Part shown: one piece after another, positions 22,745 to 29,142 of the stretch
Numbering within the stretch: the first letter of the stretch is position 1
How the letters are laid out: each line of letters starts with the position of its first letter
Source: a virus
IMG/VR virus record: IMGVR_UViG_3300045286_000106
Coordinates: 1 to 43,090 of that record
Direction: 5' to 3' (one strand)
DNA length: 43,090 bases
Position numbers and translations under genes: made by a program
The notes under the pieces: model-generated
Told to the model about the DNA's origin: nothing
The model's input: the letters and a program-made list of their open reading frames with translations, nothing else
The model's database searches: none

Positions 22745-22959
22745 GGCGCCACCCGTGCGACGTCGGGCCACCCGATGAGGTCGGCGACGCGATGGCGCAC
22801 CGCCTGCGCGCCCATGACGGACAGGTCTGCGGGCTTCTCCGGCAGTTGGCACCGGCCTTCGATGCGATAGGCCGCATACGCTTGGGCGTAGGCCTTCTTC
22901 GCGGGATTGCGAATGCCTCGGACGTAGGCGAAGAGCTTGGCGGTTTCTTCCGTCGTCAT
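22741..22959 (-). CDS. Small helical protein, unknown
   Basis: 72 residues from the ATG at 22959 with AAGGAGAAG upstream. The sequence MTTEETAKLFAYVRGIRNPA then KKAYAQAYAAYRIEG is helical and basic, with a second helical half (GAQAVRHRVADLIGW). ATGA overlaps on both sides. No family recognised. Confidence 0.65.
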   Translation of the reverse strand: MTTEETAKLFAYVRGIRNPAKKAYAQAYAAYRIEGRCQLPEKPADLSVMGAQAVRHRVADLIGWPDVARVAP

Positions 22960-23144
22960 GGCTTCTCCTTGCGGGGTTTGGCCCACCGGGCTCGGATGGC
23001 CTTGCGGGCACGTTGGGTACGCTCCTCTGCGGTCATGTGCTGGGCGGCGGTCTTCCCGCCCTTGCTCGCGGCCGCGCGTTGGCAGACCGGGCAGCGGCGG
23101 GAGACGACGGCCACGAGGGCGCGGTGATGGATCGGGCACCTCAC
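22956..23144 (-). CDS. Small basic zinc-finger-like protein
   Basis: 62 residues from a GTG at 23144 overlapping the previous stop. It has CPIHH and CPVC pairs about 15 residues apart, then a very basic tail (QRARKAIRARWAKPRKEKP). This suggests a small nucleic-acid-binding protein. Confidence 0.6.
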   Translation of the reverse strand: MRCPIHHRALVAVVSRRCPVCQRAAASKGGKTAAQHMTAEERTQRARKAIRARWAKPRKEKP

Positions 23145-23380
23145 GCGGAGAGCGCCTTGTAGGCGGCCGGGTCCTCGTAGCGGATGGCATCGCCATCCCA
23201 CGACGGGCCGTGAACGCCCGCGAAGCGGTCAATGCACCGCAATTCCGGACGGAGTGGCGCCCCGCCGGTGAGCCCCATGTGCGTAAAGCCGCGGACTTCC
23301 ATCGCGGGGATGAGGTTGGCGTCGGTGAACTCGGTGCGAATCCACTGGCCGTCGACGTACTGAATCAGGCGATAGGTCAT
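23141..23380 (-). CDS. Small unknown protein
   Basis: 79 residues, ATG preceded by GAGGAGCC. Beta-rich N-terminus (MTYRLIQYVDGQWIRTEF), Trp/Gly-containing C-terminus. No family recognised. Positioned mid-operon among small early proteins. Confidence 0.65.
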   Translation of the reverse strand: MTYRLIQYVDGQWIRTEFTDANLIPAMEVRGFTHMGLTGGAPLRPELRCIDRFAGVHGPSWDGDAIRYEDPAAYKALSA

Positions 23381-23392
23381 GGCAGGCTCCTC

Positions 23393-23476
23393 TCAAAAGG
23401 CCCCGGCGACATGGCCGAGGGCTACGATCCAGGTGGCGAGGACGGCGAGGGCAACCCAGAGCTCGGGCGTGGTCAT
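23393..23476 (-). CDS. 27-residue membrane peptide
   Basis: MTTPELWVALAVLATWIVAL followed by GHVAGAF; one membrane helix. The ATG overlaps the stop of the upstream gene. Supported by coupling and composition only. Confidence 0.4.
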   Translation of the reverse strand: MTTPELWVALAVLATWIVALGHVAGAF

Positions 23477-23679
23477 GACCAGCTCGCGATGCGGGTGCGC
23501 GGTCCCGGCTGCTGGTAGGGTATCGAGATGAGGTCGGCGCCATAGGGTCCGGGGATCACTTCGAGGTCGAAGTTCATCGGGCCGACGTGGCGCAACATGC
23601 CGTATTCGCTGCGATGCCAGCGAGCGGCCAACCGGGCCGCGCGGGTGATGAGTGTAAAGTCGATGCGGGTCGTCGTCAT
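23473..23679 (-). CDS. Small unknown protein
   Basis: 68 residues from the ATG at 23679 with AAGGAGACT upstream. Starts MTTTRIDFTLITRAARLAAR, a helix followed by a beta-like MNFDLEVIPGPYGADLISI. The translation start region resembles that of the next gene upstream (MTTT after a GTCGTC-rich leader). No family recognised. Confidence 0.6.
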   Translation of the reverse strand: MTTTRIDFTLITRAARLAARWHRSEYGMLRHVGPMNFDLEVIPGPYGADLISIPYQQPGPRTRIASWS

Positions 23680-23680
23680 G

Positions 23681-23938
23681 TCAGTCTCCTTGAATGCGGG
23701 CGAGGAGCGCGCGGGCGTCGCAGGGGGCGCAGTCGCATGAAGCATGCCAAGGTCGCTTGCCGGCGTACCGCGCGCAGGCTTGATCGGTGATGCGATCGAC
23801 GAACGCCAGCAGCTCGGGGACTGCGGCGTGCCGGGCGCAATAGACGATGCGCTCGGTCTTGCCGTGGTGCTCGATGTTGCACGAGCAGAGAGCCGTGGGG
23901 TTGTGGATGTAGTCGGGCGTCTTCGGGGTCGTCGTCAT
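23681..23938 (-). CDS. Cys-containing small protein, first gene of the leftward operon
   Basis: 85 residues from the ATG at 23938, which has GGAGG nine bases upstream; an in-frame ATG at 23953 would add five residues. Cys in ALCSCNIEHHG, VYCARHA and ASCDCAPCDA, with His residues between, suggest metal binding. It lies directly downstream of a repressible-looking promoter. Function unknown. Confidence 0.7.
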   Translation of the reverse strand: MTTTPKTPDYIHNPTALCSCNIEHHGKTERIVYCARHAAVPELLAFVDRITDQACARYAGKRPWHASCDCAPCDARALLARIQGD

Positions 23939-23959
23939 GTCCAGGTCCTCCATACCTGA

Positions 23960-23987
23960 TACATAGCACACGGTACGTATGAGTCAA
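23960..23987 (-). promoter_or_regulatory. Leftward promoter candidate
   Basis: On the minus strand TTGACT (23987-23982), a 16-base spacer, then TATGTA (23965-23960). It reads into the leftward operon with start near 23953. The -10 and spacer are covered by an operator-like sequence. Confidence 0.5.
23961..23978. promoter_or_regulatory. Operator-like site 2 (imperfect)
   Basis: ACATAGCACACGGTACGT matches 14 of 18 positions of the perfect palindrome at 24057-24074 and lies between the -35 and -10 boxes of the leftward promoter. A repressor bound here would block transcription. Confidence 0.5.
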
Positions 23988-24056
23988 GTAGAGAGTGCGG
24001 CTGGGCGGAAAGTTTTCGCCCAACTCGTTGACTCGCTGCGTTGCGTGTCAACGGAA

Positions 24057-24074
24057 ACATACCGCTCGGTATGT
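24057..24074. promoter_or_regulatory. Operator-like site 1 (perfect palindrome)
   Basis: ACATACCG-CT-CGGTATGT: two 8-base arms, perfectly inverted, around a 2-base centre. A weaker copy sits 79 bases away in the leftward promoter. Likely binding site for a dimeric repressor, for example the RHH protein at 24716 or the Cro-like protein. Confidence 0.55.
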
Positions 24075-24513
24075 CGGAGCGAAGTCGCGGGCTTAGCGAT
24101 CACCTCTTGACAGCCCTTTCGGATTCTGTCTCAGAACCCGGCCTCGCGTGCGCGCTCGCTTCCCGAGCTTCTAGCGAGGGCTGGAGCTCAGCCAGGCCGA
24201 TCGGCCTCCGGCCGCGAGCGTTCGTTGCCTTTGCCTCGAAGCGGTTCGAGCCTGGCCTGTAACGCTCGGTCTGACATCGCACTCAGCCCACGACATATCG
24301 TGGGTACGTCCTGGGGTGGCGGCGCCCCGCTAACCCCGCGATACCGCTAGGGAATCTCGATTCTTCCAAGCCGCCATCGCCCCATGGAAGTAGCCAAGGA
24401 TGGCCCCAATCTTTCTAGCATACAGTGTGTGTGGGGTCCCCCCGGGGGGCTACCCGGGGGCGAGGAGCGCAGCGACGAGGTAGGTCGCTCCCCTCGTGAC
24501 GTACTTTCTGCTC

Positions 24514-24543
24514 TTGACACCCGAGACCCCACAAGCCTAGAAG
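24514..24543 (+). promoter_or_regulatory. Rightward promoter candidate for the late/packaging operon
   Basis: TTGACA (24514-24519), 18-base spacer, TAGAAG (24538-24543, four of six consensus). It overlaps a tandem AAGCCTAG repeat and lies just before the ATG at 24552, so the first transcript would have almost no leader. It may instead serve the genes from 24716 on. Confidence 0.4.
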
Positions 24544-24551
24544 CCTAGACC

Positions 24552-24719
24552 ATGGACAGTGAGACACGAGCAGCCCTGATCGGGCGGGGGGTGCAGGTGG
24601 TGGGGGTGGCCCTGGGGGCGTGGTTGTGGGTGGCCGGGTATCAGCGGCTCTTGGCGGGGATGGCGATCGGGGCGTTGGTCCTGCTCGTGGCGTGGCCGAA
24701 CAAGGACATGGGGCGATGA
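24552..24719 (+). CDS. Two-helix small membrane protein
   Basis: 55 residues. Two hydrophobic stretches (GVQVVGVALGAWLWVAGY and MAIGALVLLVAW) separated by a short QRLLAG turn. It opens the rightward region before the terminase genes and couples to the RHH gene by ATGA. No SD is visible at the start. Function unknown. Confidence 0.6.
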   Translation: MDSETRAALIGRGVQVVGVALGAWLWVAGYQRLLAGMAIGALVLLVAWPNKDMGR

Positions 24720-24889
24720 GGGCCACCCCGAAAGAGGTGACGCGGGATGGGGCGCGGGTCCAGGAGGTGCAGCTGGGCATGACCATCACGCCGGAGCTCC
24801 GCAAGGCCATCCGGGTGCGGGCGGCGGAGGAGGACACGACCATGCATGCCCTCGTCATGCGCTGGATCGAGGCGGGCCTAAAACGGTGA
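24716..24889 (+). CDS. Ribbon-helix-helix (Arc/ParG-like) regulator
   Basis: 57 residues. RVQEVQLGMTITPELRKAIR followed by VRAAEEDTTMHALVMRWIE is a standard RHH: a beta strand (VQLGMTI) and two helices with the Thr-Met-His turn. Such dimers bind short operators in tandem. Being encoded next to the control region and promoter, it may regulate the late operon or bind the operator-like sites at 23961 and 24057. Confidence 0.75.
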   Translation: MRATPKEVTRDGARVQEVQLGMTITPELRKAIRVRAAEEDTTMHALVMRWIEAGLKR

Positions 24890-25569
24890 GCTTTCCCGAA
24901 CACGAGAAACCCTCGCCGCCGCCGGTCCTGAAGGGCGCCGGGGTGGGCAAGGTCAATCGGCCGCTGACCCCCGAGGAACGGGTCGAGCGCATCGAGCGGT
25001 TGAAGCGGGCGCGGGCTGCGCGCCTGCCCCCGGGCGAGCGCATGGACCAGATCCTCCACGACCCCCTCCACAATCTCAACAAATTCCGGCGGAACGAATG
25101 GGAAGTGATCGCCCGCTATCTGGCCGACCCCCGCCTGAATGCCGTCCAACTGGCGCAGCTCTTAGGGTACCGCGATCCCCTGTCGGTCAAGCGCATCCTC
25201 GCCCGGCCCCATGTGCAGGCCACCATCGCCGCCATCCGCTCGGCGCAAGTGGCCGCCATGATCCGCGGGGACTTCGGCGCACAAGCGACGCTCAAGGCCG
25301 CACAGACCAAGGCGGCAGTGAAAGTCGTCGAGACCATTGACAACGCGCAGGCCGGCCCCAAGCTGAACCTGACCGCCGCGACCGAGGTGCTCGACCGCAC
25401 GGGCCTGGGCAAAGCGAGTAGCGTGCAGGTCCATCACATCCACGAGATCCTGACCCACTTCACCCCCGAGGAGCTGGACCGCTACGGCCGGGGTGGCCCA
25501 CCCCCCGAGCGCTTCAAGGACGTGTTCGAGGCCTTGGAAGGCCCCACGCTCCTCCCGAAGGACGGGTAA
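24886..25569 (+). CDS. Terminase small subunit (putative)
   Basis: 227 residues from a GTG coupled to the RHH gene. The middle has an HTH-like NAVQLAQLLGYRDPLSVKRI used to bind packaging sites, followed by long helices (ATIAAIRSAQVAAMIRGD) for ring assembly, and the later AATEVLDRTGLGKASSVQVH that is common in this family. It precedes the large terminase by four small genes. It would recognise phage DNA, possibly in the GC-rich dyads just upstream, and start packaging. Confidence 0.8.
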   Translation: MSFPEHEKPSPPPVLKGAGVGKVNRPLTPEERVERIERLKRARAARLPPGERMDQILHDPLHNLNKFRRNEWEVIARYLADPRLNAVQLAQLLGYRDPLSVKRILARPHVQATIAAIRSAQVAAMIRGDFGAQATLKAAQTKAAVKVVETIDNAQAGPKLNLTAATEVLDRTGLGKASSVQVHHIHEILTHFTPEELDRYGRGGPPPERFKDVFEALEGPTLLPKDG

Positions 25570-25785
25570 ATGCCAACGTACCAAGTCCGACCGACGATCG
25601 CCTATGTGCGGCACGAGCCGTTCGAGGTGGAGGCCGATACGGTCGACGTGACCCCCTGTGGGGCGCTCGTCTTCACGACGCAATCGCCCACCCGACCCTC
25701 GATGATGTGGACGCTCTCCAAGCCGACGCTCATCCTCGCCCCGACTATGTGGGCGAGCGTGCATCTGCTAGAGCATCCCGCATGA
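25570..25785 (+). CDS. Small beta-rich protein, unknown
   Basis: 71 residues starting directly after the small terminase stop. MPTYQVRPTIAYVRHEPFEV is beta-like, with a Met/Trp/Leu-rich C-terminus. No family recognised. It lies within the packaging operon and overlaps the next gene by four bases. Confidence 0.6.
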   Translation: MPTYQVRPTIAYVRHEPFEVEADTVDVTPCGALVFTTQSPTRPSMMWTLSKPTLILAPTMWASVHLLEHPA

Positions 25786-25904
25786 CGTGGCACCGCTTCT
25801 GGACGGCCATCGTCCGCTGGTTCCACCACCATCGGCATCACCACCATCACCGCCGCCACCCCCATCGCCTGCGGCGCATTACCGTCCGCTTCGTCGCGGA
25901 CTAA
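25782..25904 (+). CDS. His-rich 40-residue protein
   Basis: MTWHRFWTAIVRWFHHHRHH, then further His and Arg (HHHRRHPHRLRR). Fifteen or so basic or metal-binding side chains in 40 residues suggest nickel/zinc or nucleic-acid binding. ATGA overlap at the start; an SD (AAGGAG) for the next gene follows its stop. Function unknown. Confidence 0.55.
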   Translation: MTWHRFWTAIVRWFHHHRHHHHHRRHPHRLRRITVRFVAD

Positions 25905-25913
25905 GGAGTCCCC

Positions 25914-26240
25914 ATGTTGGAGATCAAGCTCGGATCGAAGGTCAAGCTCCAGATCGACGGCCACTCCGCCCTGAACGGCGCCACGATCCCCGAAGGCTCG
26001 ACGGTCGTCATCACGTCGAACGATCCCACCGTCGCCACGATCGCGGACGTGACCGTCCCCGCGGGCGGCGCCCAGACGCTCGTCACCGACGTGACGGTCT
26101 TGGCCGTCGGCACCACGGACGCCCACGTCGTCGTGACGGCACCCGACGGCACCGTGTTCGAGGCGACCGACACGCTCGTCGTCGATCCCGCGGCGCAGCC
26201 GGGCCTCGTCCGCATCACCGCCACCTTCCTCGCCGCCTAG
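25914..26240 (+). CDS. Ig-like small structural protein
   Basis: 108 residues with AAGGAG upstream. MLEIKLGSKVKLQIDGHSAL then GSTVVITSNDPTVATIADVT and DVTVLAVGTTDAHVVVTAPD follow the pattern of bacterial Ig-like (Big) domains. Phages use such domains as capsid decoration or fibre modules. Its location beside terminase genes fits a head decoration protein. Confidence 0.72.
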   Translation: MLEIKLGSKVKLQIDGHSALNGATIPEGSTVVITSNDPTVATIADVTVPAGGAQTLVTDVTVLAVGTTDAHVVVTAPDGTVFEATDTLVVDPAAQPGLVRITATFLAA

Positions 26241-26381
26241 ATGCCCGCCGTCTCCGAGCGGCAACGGAAACTCATGGGGGCCGCGCTCGCCCGCAAGCGA
26301 GCCGGCCACCCCGCGAAGGGCGACCCCAAGATGAGCACCGCCAAGCTCCGCGACTTCGCGAAGAAACTCAAGAAAAAGTGA
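26241..26381 (+). CDS. DUF3008-like small basic protein
   Basis: 46 residues: MPAVSERQRKLMGAALARKR, then KMSTAKLRDFAKKLKKK. The arrangement matches a small phage family (DUF3008-like: Q-x-x-MGAALA-x-KRAG, later MS-x-x-x-LRDFA). Role unknown; basic, perhaps DNA-associated. GTGA overlap couples it to the terminase ATPase gene. Confidence 0.75.
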   Translation: MPAVSERQRKLMGAALARKRAGHPAKGDPKMSTAKLRDFAKKLKKK

Positions 26382-27094
26382 GACGCCCTCGACCGACCTT
26401 CGCCGAGCCGGCGACCGCCCCCGGCCAGGTCGACGGCCTCTCCCCCGCGGCGCTCCGCGCCACCGCCCGCTTGATGGGCGCGCAGCGCCACGCCGAAGCC
26501 GCGATCGCGACCGACCTCTGGGCCTTCTGCACCCGCTGCGTCCAGACCATCGACCCCGCTACGGGCGCCATCCGCCCCTTCCCGCAGTACGACTACCTCC
26601 ACGACCTCCTCCGCCAGTGGCAGTCCCATCCCCTCTTCCTGTGCGCGAAAAGCCGCCGCATGTTCGTCTCCTGGGCCATGATTGCGGCGCACTACTGGCT
26701 CGCCCGCACCACCCCCAACGCCAAGATCGTGATGATGGCCCGGAAGGAAGGTCGCAATGAAGCGGAAGGCTCGGCCGAGCTCGTCTGGCGCGCCAAGTTC
26801 ATTCACGATCACCTGCCGCCCTGGGTCGACCAGCGCCCCATTGAGTATCAGTTTTGCCGGCTCCGCTTCCCAGATACGCACTCTGAAATCCTCGGACTTG
26901 GGGAAGGGGCTGACCAGGCTCGTCAGCTCACTCTTACGGCTGTCTTCGGGGACGAAGTCGCCTTCTGGGACGACCCGCTCGCGACGTACATCGCGCTCCG
27001 CCCGACGATCGAAGGCGGCGGGCGCCTGACCCTCGTCAGTTCCGCCGCCCCCGGCTTCTTCGAGTCCATCGTTCACGACCGCCTGCCCGCCTAG
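26378..27094 (+). CDS. Terminase large subunit, ATPase half (separate gene)
   Basis: 238 residues from a GTG. N-terminal adaptor segment, then LCAKSRRMFVSWAMIAAHYW with a Walker A-like Lys-Ser, a KIVMMARKEGRNEAE strand-loop, and the Walker B LTLTAVFGDEVAFWDD. It ends just after the coupling motif LVSSAAPGFFESIVHD with a TAG at 27092. A standard large terminase would continue into a nuclease domain; that part is a distinct gene at 27818-28669. Both halves could assemble into the motor, or the split could be an inactivating rearrangement; the well-kept motifs favour function. Confidence 0.88.
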   Translation: MRRPRPTFAEPATAPGQVDGLSPAALRATARLMGAQRHAEAAIATDLWAFCTRCVQTIDPATGAIRPFPQYDYLHDLLRQWQSHPLFLCAKSRRMFVSWAMIAAHYWLARTTPNAKIVMMARKEGRNEAEGSAELVWRAKFIHDHLPPWVDQRPIEYQFCRLRFPDTHSEILGLGEGADQARQLTLTAVFGDEVAFWDDPLATYIALRPTIEGGGRLTLVSSAAPGFFESIVHDRLPA

Positions 27095-27130
27095 CCGCTA
27101 GACAGTCTGTCCGTCCGCATGCTAGGTGCG

Positions 27131-27146
27131 CCTGCCAGGAGGCAGG
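27131..27146 (+). promoter_or_regulatory. Hairpin around a ribosome-binding site
   Basis: CCTGCC-AGGA-GGCAGG forms a 6-bp stem with a 4-base loop, and the AGGAGG that serves the ATG at 27148 lies in its loop and 3' arm. Folding would mask the site. A short palindrome GACAG-T-CTGTC lies upstream at 27101-27111. Confidence 0.5.
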
Positions 27147-27147
27147 T

Positions 27148-27477
27148 ATGGCAGCGACAGTCGGCTTCATCTCAGGCGGCACCATCACGGCGTTGAAGAC
27201 GCCGACCACGGGCAACACGTCCACCGGCAGCGGCAGCGCCGGCAACGTGCCCACCCTCCAGTCGATCAATCCGCTCGACTTCACCGGCGGCTCGAAGCAG
27301 GGCATGGAGAACATCCCCGACGAGATCCGCCAGTTCGTGAACATCTGCTCGACCGGCGACAACAACACGTCCGTCGCCGGCTGGGGCATGGACTTCTGGT
27401 CGACCGCCGTCTTCATCCGCATGTGTCTCACGGCGATGATCCAGCACGGCGCCCCGTCCTCGTACTCGCCACAGTAA
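27148..27477 (+). CDS. Structural-type protein inserted between terminase halves (1)
   Basis: 109 residues, AGGAGG nine bases before the ATG. Thr/Gly/Ser-rich first half (MAATVGFISGGTITALKTPT), then a more ordered part (SKQGMENIPDEIRQFVNICS, AGWGMDFWSTAVFIRMCLTA). No terminase motif. It could be a decoration protein. Its placement inside what is normally one gene is the notable feature. Confidence 0.75.
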   Translation: MAATVGFISGGTITALKTPTTGNTSTGSGSAGNVPTLQSINPLDFTGGSKQGMENIPDEIRQFVNICSTGDNNTSVAGWGMDFWSTAVFIRMCLTAMIQHGAPSSYSPQ

Positions 27478-27487
27478 GGAGTGACCC

Positions 27488-27811
27488 ATGGCCGTTGGCA
27501 CCATCGCAGTCTCCGCTGGCACCTTCACGACGCCGCCCACGACCCCCACCTCCGGCGATGGGACGACCATCGACGGCAAGATGACCACGGGCGGCCTGGT
27601 CGCCTCGACGGCCAACACCGCCGCCGGCACGGGCGACCTCGACTGCGTGCAGGGGCTCGCGTGGTCGGTCGGCGGGTTCGCCGAATACAACCAGTTCGTC
27701 GGCCTCGCCGCCGCCGCCTGGAGCTGCACGCCACAAGCGGCCAACCTCCGCATCATGGAGATCGGCCGCGCGTATCGCATGGCGGCGGTCCAGGTGCCCA
27801 CCGGGGGCTGA
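27488..27811 (+). CDS. Structural-type protein inserted between terminase halves (2)
   Basis: 107 residues, AAGGAG upstream. Thr/Gly-rich N-terminus (MAVGTIAVSAGTFTTPPTTP) and a compact C-terminal half with AWSVGGFAEYNQFVGLAAAA and two Cys. It resembles its upstream neighbour in size and composition, not clearly in sequence. Ends six bases before the nuclease half of the terminase. Confidence 0.73.
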   Translation: MAVGTIAVSAGTFTTPPTTPTSGDGTTIDGKMTTGGLVASTANTAAGTGDLDCVQGLAWSVGGFAEYNQFVGLAAAAWSCTPQAANLRIMEIGRAYRMAAVQVPTGG

Positions 27812-27817
27812 GCGCGG

Positions 27818-28669
27818 ATGCCGTCCACGACGGAAGACGCACCGGGCGTCCGGACGTGGACGAATCCGGTCAATCAATTCTTCGTCTATCGGCTGCACTA
27901 CACGGCCGACCCGGCGAAGCGCGATCCGGCGTGGCGTCTCAAGGCAAAGGCCGGGATGCCAGAGCGGGGGTGGCTCCGTGAGTACGAGATCAGTTTCGAG
28001 ACCCCCGAAGGCGAGCCCGTCTTCCCCGAGTTCCAGCCCGCGACAATGGTGCGACCGCTGCGGGTGCTCCCAGACGCTCGTCTCCTCCGCGGGTGGGACT
28101 TCGGGCACGTGTGTCCGGCCGTGGTCCTCGCACAGATGGACGCCTTCGGCCGACTCTGCATCCTCCGCGAAATCCTCCTCCCCCATTCCACTGTTCTTCA
28201 GTTGGCGTACGCCGTCCGCGTCGCCTCCACGACCCTGATGGGCAAGCCGGTCGACGGGTTCGACGCCGGCGATCCGGCCGGCGAAGCGTTTACCGATCTG
28301 GGTCAGGTCCGCACGACGCTCGCGGAGCAGGGGTTCACCTTGCAGACGCATCGGAGCCACAAGGAAAGCTACGAGGCCCTCCGCGCTCGACTGCTCCAGG
28401 ACGTCTACGTCCCCGGCGAAGGCAAGACGCCCGCGCTCCTGATCGACCCGTCCTGTTCCACGCTCATCGCGGCCATGTCCGGGGGCTTCTCGCTGTCCGC
28501 AAAACCGCCGTTCAAGCCCGTCGAGGTGCATCCCTACAAGGACGTCGTCGACGCCTTGCGCTACCTCCACACGAATCTGCTCGGCATCCAGTCCGATCAT
28601 CTTGTCGCCATGCACAAGGCCGCCCGTGTCGATTGGGCATGGGGCCAACCCGAAGGAGTGACCCCATGA
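27818..28669 (+). CDS. Terminase large subunit, nuclease half (separate gene)
   Basis: 283 residues from the ATG at 27818, with a weak GAGCG upstream. It starts in the interdomain region (VRTWTNPVNQFFVYRLHYTA) and continues with PERGWLREYEISF, the RuvC-like nuclease strand LLRGWDFGHVCPAVV (catalytic Asp), VDGFDAGDPAGEAF and YKDVVDALRYLHTN (last Asp). Together with the ATPase half it adds up to about 520 residues, the usual length of one terminase. It overlaps the next gene by four bases. Confidence 0.87.
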   Translation: MPSTTEDAPGVRTWTNPVNQFFVYRLHYTADPAKRDPAWRLKAKAGMPERGWLREYEISFETPEGEPVFPEFQPATMVRPLRVLPDARLLRGWDFGHVCPAVVLAQMDAFGRLCILREILLPHSTVLQLAYAVRVASTTLMGKPVDGFDAGDPAGEAFTDLGQVRTTLAEQGFTLQTHRSHKESYEALRARLLQDVYVPGEGKTPALLIDPSCSTLIAAMSGGFSLSAKPPFKPVEVHPYKDVVDALRYLHTNLLGIQSDHLVAMHKAARVDWAWGQPEGVTP

Positions 28670-29142
28670 CCCGAGTCCTACTGTTCGTCGCGGCCCTGCT
28701 CGTCGCCAGCACCGCAGGCGCCCAAACGACCACGACCTCCACGTCGACCTCGACGTCCACGTCGACGCTCGCCGCGGGCGCCTCGTGGGTTTGTACCATC
28801 GCCCACAAGTGGGTCGCGCCCGACCACTACGAAACGAGTGGCGCCTGCGTCGGCACGGGCGCGTATACGAACGGCGGCGGCGATGCACTCGGCTCGGCAG
28901 CCACCATGTCGGCCACCGCGCGGGCCCTCTGCGGTGATGGCACGTCCGTCCTCGTCAATCTCGTGACGACGCCGGCACCCACGAGCACGAATGCACCCAA
29001 CGCCGTCTGCGGCTTCAACTTCTCCACGTTCAAGTACGTCTGCTCGGTCGCGACGACGGCAGCGAACACCTCGCCACTGGCGGAAGCCAACTTCACGTCC
29101 GCCCCCATCACCCCGTTCAAGTTCCGGGCGATCTGCCGATGA
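28666..29142 (+). CDS. Exported protein with short Ser/Thr stalk and Cys-containing domain
   Basis: 158 residues. AAGGAG upstream of the ATG. Signal peptide MTRVLLFVAALLVASTAGAQ with cleavage after AGA or AGAQ, then a TTTTSTSTS-type stalk of about 15 residues, then a domain with WVCTIAHKW, SGACVGTG, ARALCGDG, AVCGFN, YVCSVA and a terminal AICR. Six Cys could form three disulphides outside the cytoplasm. First member of the second exported cluster; function unknown. Confidence 0.78.
   Translation: MTRVLLFVAALLVASTAGAQTTTTSTSTSTSTSTLAAGASWVCTIAHKWVAPDHYETSGACVGTGAYTNGGGDALGSAATMSATARALCGDGTSVLVNLVTTPAPTSTNAPNAVCGFNFSTFKYVCSVATTAANTSPLAEANFTSAPITPFKFRAICR

Larger units (their letters stand above)
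23954..24551. other. Non-coding control region between divergent operons
   Basis: About 600 bases without a convincing gene; short frames here lack ribosome-binding sites. Dyads seen: GGGCG/CGCCC (24003-24021), the operator palindrome at 24057-24074, GGCTG/CAGCC around 24179-24193, AGGCCGATCGGCCT (24194-24207), CCCACGA/TCGTGGG with a 4-base loop (24287-24304), and CCCCCCGGGGGG (24438-24449). A tandem AAGCCTAG pair lies at 24533-24548. Such density fits an origin, packaging site or regulatory RNA as well as promoters. It lies just upstream of the terminase genes. Confidence 0.7.

Noticed and set aside
24107-24135. TTGACA at 24107 as a promoter
   Set aside because: No acceptable -10 box lies 16-19 bases downstream.
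24175-24260. tRNA-like pieces (AGCTCAG and GGTTCGAGCC)
   Set aside because: The arms around GGTTCGAGCC do not pair into a T stem, and no acceptor stem or anticodon loop can be placed.
24041-24282. Short frames on both strands in the control region (60-73 residues)
   Set aside because: They overlap each other, lack ribosome-binding sites and cross the perfect dyads; regulatory DNA explains the region better.
27428-28888. 486-residue minus-strand frame over the terminase nuclease gene
   Set aside because: The plus strand carries the nuclease motifs with normal spacing; the minus frame is Arg/Gly/His-rich with no motif.
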